Assembly: GCA_027063215.1 (NCBI GenBank)
Contig: JAMOSE010000040.1
Location: forward strand, 1 to 10,791
DNA from: Sulfurimonas sp.
Lineage (GTDB): Bacteria > Campylobacterota > Campylobacteria > Campylobacterales > Sulfurimonadaceae
Direction of reading: 5' to 3'
Length of the DNA: 10,791 nt
The position numbers and the translations under genes were made by a program. The first letter of the stretch is position 1, and every line of letters starts with the position of its first letter. Under the pieces are notes generated by a model, which saw only the letters and a list, made by a program, of their open reading frames with translations, was not told where the DNA came from and did no database searches. Below, piece after piece: positions 7,120 to 10,791 of this stretch.

Positions 7120-7560
7120 ATGAGTAACATTAAAGAATATTTGACAAATGATCATCGAAGGTGTGATGATGTTTTTGCAAAGATGGAAGACAAAGCAAAT
7201 AATAAACTTTCTGATGCCAAAGAGTTGACACTGGAATTTATTGCAGATATGGAGAGACATTTTCAGCGTGAAGAGCGTATTGTGTTTCCTGAATTTGAGA
7301 CAAAAACAGGTATGATAAACGGACCGACGGAAATGATGCGTCAGGAACATTCTCAAATGAGAAATCTTATGCAGCAACTTCTTGGTGCAATAGAAAATGA
7401 TGATAAAGATAAGTTTTTTGGGCTTTCTGAAACATTGATGATTTTGTTGCAACAGCACAATATGAAAGAAGAGCAGATGCTCTATACCATGGCACAACAA
7501 CATTTAAGTGCAGAAGCTCAAAGAATTGTAGAGATGATGGACTCTCTTGTAGTAGAGTAG
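7120..7560 (+). CDS. Hemerythrin-domain (HHE) di-iron protein
   Basis: This cytoplasmic four-helix-bundle protein of 146 residues probably binds a non-heme di-iron centre. Candidate ligands fall in order, one set per helix: H12 (TNDHRRCDD), H47 and E51 (MERHFQREE), H77 (RQEHSQMR), and H113 with E117 (QQHNMKEEQMLY). This is the H...HxxxE...H...HxxxE pattern of the family. There is no signal peptide. AGGA at 7110-7113 precedes the ATG. Hemerythrin-like proteins bind O2, sense it, or take part in nitric oxide and iron-sulfur cluster stress responses (as YtfE/RIC does). Which applies here is not shown by the sequence. It is first in the operon and sits 9 nt before a heme-copper-oxidase/NnrS-like membrane protein, so a role linked to O2 or NO is a reasonable inference. 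Confidence 0.9.
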   Translation: MSNIKEYLTNDHRRCDDVFAKMEDKANNKLSDAKELTLEFIADMERHFQREERIVFPEFETKTGMINGPTEMMRQEHSQMRNLMQQLLGAIENDDKDKFFGLSETLMILLQQHNMKEEQMLYTMAQQHLSAEAQRIVEMMDSLVVE

Positions 7561-7565
7561 GGGAA
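7559..7565 (+). promoter_or_regulatory. Ribosome binding site supporting a TTG start
   Basis: AGGGGAA begins within the hemerythrin stop codon (TAG at 7558-7560) and ends 4 nt before the TTG at 7570. It is one of the strongest Shine-Dalgarno matches in the window and is the main reason to accept TTG as the start of the membrane protein gene. Confidence 0.65.
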
Positions 7566-7569
7566 AAGT

Positions 7570-8862
7570 TTGGATTTTAACGGCTTATCAATTGATCAGG
7601 CACCGCCAATCTCAGGGCCGCTTCGTTTTTTTATAACAGCGCCTCTCTTTGGAATAATGGCTGGGGTAATGCTTCTTTTTAGTGATTCTGCATCACTGAT
7701 GAGTCGCTACTCTATGGATGCTATTGTCATTGTCCATCTTATTACCATTGGACTGTTTGGTTTTATTATGCTTGGCGCTTTAACGCAGATGTTATCGGTT
7801 TTAGCAGGTGCAAACATTCCAAAAGTAAAATTGATTTCATCTCTTTCTCATCTTTTTTTACTTGTTGGTTTAGTATTTATGGTTTTTGGATTACAAGAGA
7901 GCAATTCGATAGCACTTGAATTTGCTTCACTGTTTTTAGGAAGTGGTTTTTTATGTTTAATTCTTCCTATGTTGTATGCAATTAGCAGAGTGCAGCATTT
8001 TACAGCAAGTGTTAAGGGAATGCGTGTAAGTTTACTCTTTGCATTGATGATCGTACTTATGGGTGTTTATCTTCTTTATGGCTACTCTCAAAATAATATT
8101 ACGGAGCTACACGCTATTGTTGCCAATATTCATAGTGTATGGGCTGTATTTGGTTTTGCGGGAGTTCTTATTATTGGTGTTGCTTTTCAGGTACTTCCTA
8201 TGTTTTATGTGGCTCCACGATTTAAACAGTTTTGTAAAAAAAGAGTAGTTTTACTGATTTCAACAGGACTTTTTATCTGGATGTTTTTGAGTTTGTATGC
8301 AGAGGAATATGCTCTTTATGCAAAACTTTGGATAGTAACATTTTTTTGGGCTTTTGCTACAACAGTATGGATAAAATTCAATAAACGAAAACGTCCGATT
8401 TCTGATGTGACGGTATGGTATTGGAGAGCTGCAAGTATCTTTTTGACTTTGGGATCTTTTCTGTGGATTTTTGATGAATTTTTTAAGCATCAGTATATTG
8501 TAATGGTAGGAATTTTAATAGGAGGCGGTTTTATTCTTTCCATAATGCTTGGAATGCTTTATAAAATTGTTCCTTTTTTGGTATGGTTTCACCTAAATGC
8601 TGAGGGCTATATGACAATTCCTACAATGAATGAGATGATAAATAAAAATCTCTCTCGTGCGCAGTTTGTTCTTTTTATTGCTGCACTTATAGGTTTTGTG
8701 TTTGCCTTTTATATGCCAATGGTGCTTTTTCCTTCGGCTGTTGCATTTATAGTAAGTATGATGCTTTTAGAGTATAATGTCTTAGCACCTGTTTGGATAT
8801 ATATACAAACAAAAAAGAGAAAACCGGACTTTGATATGAGTTCGTTTAGTATGACAAATTAA
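7570..8862 (+). CDS. Polytopic membrane protein, heme-copper oxidase subunit I / NnrS-like
   Basis: This 430-residue integral membrane protein has about 12 hydrophobic helices, roughly at 18-37, 50-75, 88-108, 114-138, 151-171, 186-214, 225-244, 248-268, 284-301, 309-338, 366-385 and 388-413. A motif recurs: a His, then a Gly-rich helix, then Q-x-L-x-V/P. It is seen as H56 to QMLSV (Q73) and as H188 to QVLPMF (Q207). A related GMLYKIVPFLVWFH element (H341) ends the tenth helix. This resembles the three-times-four-helix plan of heme-copper oxidase subunit I and the heme-binding NnrS family. It lacks the His-His pairs expected for a copper-B site, so a working terminal oxidase is unlikely. The start is TTG at 7570 with AGGGGAA just upstream; no ATG lies before the first helix. 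It stands between hemerythrin (9 nt) and aroK (13 nt). The exact family is uncertain. Confidence 0.72.
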   Translation: MDFNGLSIDQAPPISGPLRFFITAPLFGIMAGVMLLFSDSASLMSRYSMDAIVIVHLITIGLFGFIMLGALTQMLSVLAGANIPKVKLISSLSHLFLLVGLVFMVFGLQESNSIALEFASLFLGSGFLCLILPMLYAISRVQHFTASVKGMRVSLLFALMIVLMGVYLLYGYSQNNITELHAIVANIHSVWAVFGFAGVLIIGVAFQVLPMFYVAPRFKQFCKKRVVLLISTGLFIWMFLSLYAEEYALYAKLWIVTFFWAFATTVWIKFNKRKRPISDVTVWYWRAASIFLTLGSFLWIFDEFFKHQYIVMVGILIGGGFILSIMLGMLYKIVPFLVWFHLNAEGYMTIPTMNEMINKNLSRAQFVLFIAALIGFVFAFYMPMVLFPSAVAFIVSMMLLEYNVLAPVWIYIQTKKRKPDFDMSSFSMTN

Positions 8863-8875
8863 AGAGAGTAAAAAG

Positions 8876-9391
8876 ATGAAAAATGTAGTGCTTATAGGAT
8901 TTATGGGTGTAGGAAAAGGGAGTGTTGCCCGTGAAGTAATAAAACACTCCGATTATATTGCTATAGATACAGATGACCTTATAGAGAGTATGGAAAATCG
9001 TAAAATTAAAGCAATTTTTGTAGATGAAGGTGAGAAGTATTTTAGAAAACTGGAAAAAAGAGTTGCGCAATGGTTGGAATCAAGTGTGCAAAATACCTTG
9101 GTTTCTACCGGTGGTGGTTTTTATAAGCAGGAAAATTTAAAAAAAATAGGTACAATAGTACTTCTGGATTCTCCTTTTGATGCTATTATTAAGCGAATAA
9201 AAGAGCACCCAAATGCAGCTAAAAAGTTGAAAAAACGACCATTGTTGGCGGACTTGAAAGCTGCAAAAAAGCTCTATGACGAGCGTCGTCCTGAGTATCT
9301 TAAAGTAGCAGATATTGTTATTGATGTCACAGATAAGAGTGCAAAAGAGTGCTCAAAAGAATTATTAAAAAAGGTAAAAAAACATGTTTAA
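8876..9391 (+). CDS. aroK: Shikimate kinase
   Basis: Shikimate kinase phosphorylates shikimate with ATP in the cytoplasmic chorismate pathway to aromatic amino acids. The 171-residue length is standard. The Walker A loop is GFMGVGKGS at 8-16, with Gly where many homologs have Ser after the Lys. The shikimate-binding Asp is D33 in the DTD motif, R57 is in FRKLE, and the Walker-B-like glycines are STGGGF at 77-82. The LID Arg is R121 in KKRPLL, and R137 lies in DERRPEY near the C-terminus. All key residues are present. The ATG follows the membrane protein stop by 13 nt with GAGAG upstream, and the TAA overlaps the next gene by 8 nt. It is one of two amino-acid biosynthesis genes in this operon, with hisD. 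Confidence 0.95.
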   Translation: MKNVVLIGFMGVGKGSVAREVIKHSDYIAIDTDDLIESMENRKIKAIFVDEGEKYFRKLEKRVAQWLESSVQNTLVSTGGGFYKQENLKKIGTIVLLDSPFDAIIKRIKEHPNAAKKLKKRPLLADLKAAKKLYDERRPEYLKVADIVIDVTDKSAKECSKELLKKVKKHV

Positions 9392-9815
9392 AAAAATCGT
9401 ATTGACTCTTCTTTTAGGAGTAACACTTTTTGGTGCCGAAGTTCATTGGGCAAAAGATTATAAGAGTGGTATCACACAGGCTGTAAAAGAGCAAAAACCG
9501 GTTTTGTTTATTATCTCTCGTGATACTTGTAAATATTGTGTCATTCTTGATAATACAACTTTAAAAAATGATGCAGTTGTCAAAGAGTTAAATAAAAACT
9601 TTATAGCAATTCGTTCATGGACAAATGAAGGGGATTATATTCCAAGAGATATTGCGCAAAATACTCCGGGACTTCCAGGTATCTGGTTCTTATACTCTGA
9701 TGGTACACCAATGTTTCAACCACTTTTAGGGTATGTAAAATCAAAAGACTTTTTAAATGCTTTGCATGTTGTAAAAGAAGAGTTTGATAAAAACAGTATG
9801 AAGGTGAAAAGATAA
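9384..9815 (+). CDS. Exported thioredoxin-like protein
   Basis: The 143-residue protein has a clear N-terminal signal peptide (about 1-18, KKIVLTLLLGVTLFGAE), so it should act in the periplasm. The thioredoxin-fold part spans about 28-125. It has a redox-active C49-K-Y-C52 motif in ISRDTCKYCVILD, a preceding hydrophobic strand (KPVLFII), and a probable cis-proline P98 in GLPGIWFL followed by SDGTP. The -PVLFxxxxxxCxYC- form with a long insertion matches the thioredoxin_7/DUF255-like group more than classical TrxA, whose motif is WCGPC. Likely roles are disulfide reduction or exchange on envelope proteins; substrates are not visible. It overlaps aroK by 8 nt, AAGG lies 9 nt before its ATG, and its TAA shares a base with the hisD ATG. 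Confidence 0.87.
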   Translation: MFKKIVLTLLLGVTLFGAEVHWAKDYKSGITQAVKEQKPVLFIISRDTCKYCVILDNTTLKNDAVVKELNKNFIAIRSWTNEGDYIPRDIAQNTPGLPGIWFLYSDGTPMFQPLLGYVKSKDFLNALHVVKEEFDKNSMKVKR

Positions 9816-10791
9816 TGATATTTGTACAATCAACAGACAGTGATTTTCAAGAGAAGTTTGAAGAACTTCTTGGCCGTGGAAAGATGGATATAGCTCATGT
9901 TTCAGGCATTGTCGGTGGTATAATTGATGAGATCAAACAAGATAAAAACAAGGCACTTTTTGCGCATATTGCAAAGTTTGACAACTGGACACCGCAGAGT
10001 GATGCGGATCTTAAGATCTCTCAAGACTCTATGCAAAAAGCGTATGAAAATCTTGATGAGAAGTTAAAGTCGGCACTCCATATGGCATATGATCGAATTA
10101 AAACATACCATGAAAAGCAAAAACCAAAGTCATGGTTTGATACAGAGGCAAATGGAACAATTCTTGGTCAAAAAGTAACACCAGTTGATAGTGCAGGTCT
10201 TTACATTCCAGGAGGAAAAGCAGCCTATCCATCGTCACTTTTAATGAATGTGATTCCTGCACAGGTTGCAGGCGTTGAAAATATAGTCGTCTGTACGCCT
10301 ACTCCGGACAATGAACCAAATGAGCTTCTTTTGGCAGCATGTCATTTGTGTGGTGTGGATCAGGTTTATAAAGTAGGTGGTGCTTCGGCAATTGCTGCTA
10401 TGGCATATGGAACACAAAATATTCCTAAAGTTGATGTTATTACAGGTCCGGGAAATATCTTTGTAGCAACAGCGAAAAAGATGGTTTTTGGTGATGTTAA
10501 TATTGATATGATCGCAGGTCCGAGTGAGATCGGTGTACTTGCAGATGAGAGTGCAAACCCTCATCACATGGCAATCGATCTGCTTTCTCAGGCAGAACAT
10601 GATGAGATGGCAAGTTCTATCTTGATAACACCATCACAAAAATTGGCTGATGAGGTGAAAGTAGAGATTGAGAATTGGTTGCAAAAACTACCACGTCAAG
10701 AGATTGCCAGAAAGTCTATTGAAGAGCGTGGAGCAATTATTGTCACGCAAGATATGGATGAAGCTGTAAAACTGATGAATGAGATAGCACC
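9815..10791 (+). CDS. hisD: Histidinol dehydrogenase (3' partial)
   Basis: HisD oxidises histidinol to histidine in two NAD-dependent steps, the last reactions of histidine biosynthesis. The first 325 codons are present and the frame is open at the window edge; the family is usually about 430 residues, so roughly the last quarter is missing. Signature segments are SAGLYIPGGKAAYPSSLLMN, IPAQVAGVE, KVGGASAIAAMAYGT, VITGPGNIFVATAKK, and IAGPSEIGVLADE. The zinc ligands Q259 and H262 in LSQAEHDE have the same numbering as in E. coli HisD. The catalytic Glu-His and the remaining zinc ligands should lie beyond the window. The start ATG shares one base with the TAA of the thioredoxin-like gene (TAATG), with AAGGTG 8 nt upstream. 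Placement apart from other his genes suggests a dispersed histidine pathway. Confidence 0.97.
   Translation, partial: MIFVQSTDSDFQEKFEELLGRGKMDIAHVSGIVGGIIDEIKQDKNKALFAHIAKFDNWTPQSDADLKISQDSMQKAYENLDEKLKSALHMAYDRIKTYHEKQKPKSWFDTEANGTILGQKVTPVDSAGLYIPGGKAAYPSSLLMNVIPAQVAGVENIVVCTPTPDNEPNELLLAACHLCGVDQVYKVGGASAIAAMAYGTQNIPKVDVITGPGNIFVATAKKMVFGDVNIDMIAGPSEIGVLADESANPHHMAIDLLSQAEHDEMASSILITPSQKLADEVKVEIENWLQKLPRQEIARKSIEERGAIIVTQDMDEAVKLMNEIA

Noticed and set aside
7078..7503. 141-codon open frame on the minus strand opposite the hemerythrin gene
   Set aside because: It is the antisense shadow of a gene with complete hemerythrin ligands; the translation is Phe/Ile/His/Cys-rich with no recognisable domain.
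10241..10600. 119-codon open frame on the minus strand opposite hisD
   Set aside because: It is Cys/His/Thr-rich antisense translation of well-conserved hisD sequence.
1..10791. CRISPR array, insertion sequence, phage genes, tRNA or rRNA
   Set aside because: No spaced direct repeats, terminal inverted repeats, transposase or integrase motifs, or RNA-gene sequence was seen; the window is continuous with conserved housekeeping genes of uniform AT-rich style.

Overview
The window looks like chromosomal housekeeping DNA from a Campylobacterota (Epsilonproteobacteria) species, most like the Sulfurimonas/Sulfuricurvum group. The basis is AT-rich coding sequence with very tight gene packing, a histidine kinase with the HQWRQPL-type H-box common in that phylum, a separate small PurS next to PurQ, and the run aroK - thioredoxin - hisD. 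The genus is an inference from sequence style and gene content; no search was run.

Layout. (1) Positions 1-1551, plus strand: the 3' end of a receiver-domain protein, probably the last receiver of a hybrid sensor kinase, and a soluble receiver-histidine kinase fusion whose start overlaps it. (2) Positions 1581-6983, minus strand: an eight-gene operon read as ctp - purC - purS - purQ - (unknown SH3-domain membrane protein) - plsC - DUF190 - crcB/fluC. Every junction is within 7 nt or overlaps, including ATGA, GTGA and TAATG fusions, so translational coupling is likely throughout. A hairpin at about 1548-1585 lies between the convergent ends of (1) and (2). (3) Positions 6984-7119: a 136-nt divergent promoter region with a perfect TATAAT in each direction. 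(4) Positions 7120-10791, plus strand: hemerythrin - 12-helix heme-copper-oxidase/NnrS-like membrane protein (TTG start) - aroK - periplasmic thioredoxin-like protein - hisD (cut by the window end).

How the genes fit together. The minus operon combines envelope proteolysis (Ctp), three purine-biosynthesis proteins (the purL partner is not in the window), a phosphatidic-acid-forming acyltransferase, an uncharacterised membrane protein with BatD-like features, and a DUF190-fluoride channel pair. The plus operon puts a di-iron hemerythrin directly before an integral membrane protein related in layout to heme-copper oxidase subunit I, then aromatic and histidine biosynthesis genes. This hemerythrin/membrane-protein pair and the SH3-domain protein inside the pur-pls operon are the least explained parts. 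No mobile element, CRISPR array, tRNA or rRNA was seen, and no stretch over 300 bases lacks a gene.
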